A DNA stretch of 15,272 bases, taken from an uncultured Chloroflexota bacterium. Its GTDB lineage: Bacteria; Chloroflexota; Limnocylindria; Limnocylindrales; Limnocylindraceae. The DNA is taken from assembly GCA_903938075.1 (NCBI GenBank), contig CAJABS010000002.1:1-15272 (forward strand), given 5' to 3'. Below, piece after piece: positions 14,008 to 15,272 of this stretch (its first letter is position 1; each line of letters begins with the position of its first letter). Below the pieces are notes generated by a model. It did no database searches. It saw only the letters and a list, made by a program, of their open reading frames with translations, and was not told where the DNA came from. The position numbers and the translations under genes are program-made.

Positions 14008-15272
14008 CTACCCTTTCGCTTCGCGCTCGGCGGCTTTTGCCTCATCCCAAAGCGCATCTAATGTGGTGAAGTCTGCATCTTTTAGCGAGATTCCGCGCGT
14101 AGCGGCGCGACGCTCAACCTCGGCGAAGCGGCGTCGGAACTTATCGTTCGCGCCACGGAGCGCCGCCTCGGCATCGATGCCGCTGCGGCGGCCGAGATTC
14201 ACGATGACGGCAAGGACATCGCCGAGCTCCTCTTGCGCGTGTGCCAACGCGGCGGCACTCGACGCTGGAGTGCTGGTGATCTGATCAGGGTGACCCGCCT
14301 CGGCAAGGGCCTCGTCAAGTTCTGCCAACTCTTCGCTGATCTTTGCCCGCACGCCGTCAAGGGTCGGCCAGTCGTCCCCAACGGCGCTGGCGCGGTCTTG
14401 CAGCTCGCGGCTCGCGGAGAGAGCTGGGAGTCCGCGGCTCACCCCATCCAGTGCACCCTTCCGCTTCTCGCCTTCTCCGGCGGCAGCGCGCTCCCCTGCC
14501 TTTATCGCCTCCCAATTTCGCTGTACGTCGCGCGTGGTCGTTGCGCTCGCCTCGCCGAAGACGTGAGGGTGTCGACGTACGATCTTTCGCACGAGCCCGT
14601 CGTGCACATCGGCCAGATCAAAGTCGCCCCTCTCCTGTGCGATCTGCGAGTGCAGCACCACCTGCAGGAGCACGTCACCGAGCTCTTCGGCAAGATCGGC
14701 GATCGCTGCTGGGCGCTCCGCTTCGCTTGCGGTATCGAGCGCCGCAATAGCGTCATGTAGCTCCCAGGCCTCTTCGATCAGGTGCTTTGCCAACGAGGCG
14801 TGGGTCTGTTCGCGATCCCACGGGCAGCCATCGGGAGCTCGGAGCCTGGCACTAAGCCAGGGCATCGTCCAGGGTGTTGCGAAGGCATCAAGCGGATTTA
14901 GCCCTGCGAGATATATCGCTTCACTCGCCGCTGCGGCACCAGAGGCACATGCGGCAATGGTGCTGGCGCTGCCGCTTGGTAGAAGTGTCACCGCGCGCTC
15001 GGCGCCATAGAGTCGCGTCACTAGTTCCCAGCCTGTGCCGAGCCGGCCTGGCAGCGGACCAGCAGGTTGCGCAGCGTCGATGATCAGGATCAGGGGTCGC
15101 GTCGTGTCAATAGCGGTCGCGCCGCAGTGGCTCAGTGCAACGATGGTGATGCCACTGCTGAGAGTTAGGCTCGCATCCGCACGATGTGCGGCGTCGATCA
15201 GTGTGTCCAGCGATCCGTTGAACCCCTTCGCGGTCACGGAGTTGGCGAAGCCCCAGCCTCCTGCACAACGGC
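14008..15272 (-). CDS. mazG: Nucleoside triphosphate pyrophosphohydrolase MazG, 5' end beyond window
   Basis: MazG hydrolyses NTPs and dNTPs to monophosphates and pyrophosphate. Counting from a GTG at 15237, the first MazG domain begins at ARLRAPDGCPWDREQTH (130-146), with EEAWE (155-159), EELGDVLLQVV (184-194) and RRHPHVFG (221-228). A second MazG domain has EELAELDEA (302-310) and EELGD (336-340), so both sets of metal-binding acids are present. About 130 residues before domain 1 resemble a reduced tetrapyrrole-methylase-type domain such as is fused to MazG in several phyla. The frame stays open from 15238 to the window edge, so the GTG at 15237 may be just an internal valine codon and the gene is annotated as partial. 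It leads the rph-rdgB operon. Confidence 0.93.
   Translation of the reverse strand, partial: RCAGGWGFANSVTAKGFNGSLDTLIDAAHRADASLTLSSGITIVALSHCGATAIDTTRPLILIIDAAQPAGPLPGRLGTGWELVTRLYGAERAVTLLPSGSASTIAACASGAAAASEAIYLAGLNPLDAFATPWTMPWLSARLRAPDGCPWDREQTHASLAKHLIEEAWELHDAIAALDTASEAERPAAIADLAEELGDVLLQVVLHSQIAQERGDFDLADVHDGLVRKIVRRHPHVFGEASATTTRDVQRNWEAIKAGERAAAGEGEKRKGALDGVSRGLPALSASRELQDRASAVGDDWPTLDGVRAKISEELAELDEALAEAGHPDQITSTPASSAAALAHAQEELGDVLAVIVNLGRRSGIDAEAALRGANDKFRRRFAEVERRAATRGISLKDADFTTLDALWDEAKAAEREAKG

Overview
This is a GC-rich bacterial chromosome segment carrying 11 protein genes and three tRNAs, nearly all on the minus strand and packed with short gaps. No stretch over 300 bases lacks a gene. 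I see no transposase, integrase, phage gene or CRISPR array. The gene set is mostly housekeeping. The MazG protein, whose N-terminal region looks like a reduced tetrapyrrole-methylase domain, the LCP protein with a Thr/Pro-rich tail and the leaderless-type promoters would fit Chloroflexota or a high-GC actinobacterium. This assignment is inference, with Chloroflexota only slightly favoured.

Region 1 (1-1831): a tRNA-Arg cut by the left edge, a tRNA-Pro(CGG), and glnA (type I glutamine synthetase), all on the minus strand. The glnA leader holds a run of adjacent inverted repeats ending at a strong Shine-Dalgarno sequence. Region 2 (1832-7770): a large secreted SpoIID-like protein with FG-GAP-like and LysM-like segments, then a PucR-family regulator whose start codon overlaps the stop codon of a ResB/Ccs1 cytochrome c biogenesis gene. 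Region 3 (7771-10148): a plus-strand Lrp/AsnC regulator divergent from resB, an unrecognised secreted membrane-anchored protein with a duplicated PCLLPDGS motif, a beta-class carbonic anhydrase, and tRNA-Pro(TGG). Region 4 (10197-12709): plus-strand LCP-family cell-wall protein and an HSL-type alpha/beta hydrolase. Region 5 (12681-15272): a compact minus-strand operon mazG-rph-rdgB, combining two nucleotide-pool cleaning enzymes with RNase PH; mazG runs off the right edge.

The clearest pattern not explained by the genes is a recurring promoter/start arrangement. Three genes have exactly TAGAAT, six bases, then ATG, and a fourth has TACCAT, six bases, then GTG, with no Shine-Dalgarno sequence. 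This is what leaderless transcripts predict. Genes inside operons or with true leaders (glnA, rph, the Lrp gene, the 299-residue protein) do have Shine-Dalgarno sequences. I did not find a convincing new multi-gene system; the best leads are the glnA leader, the SpoIID-like fusion, the unknown secreted protein and the ResB-PucR coupling.
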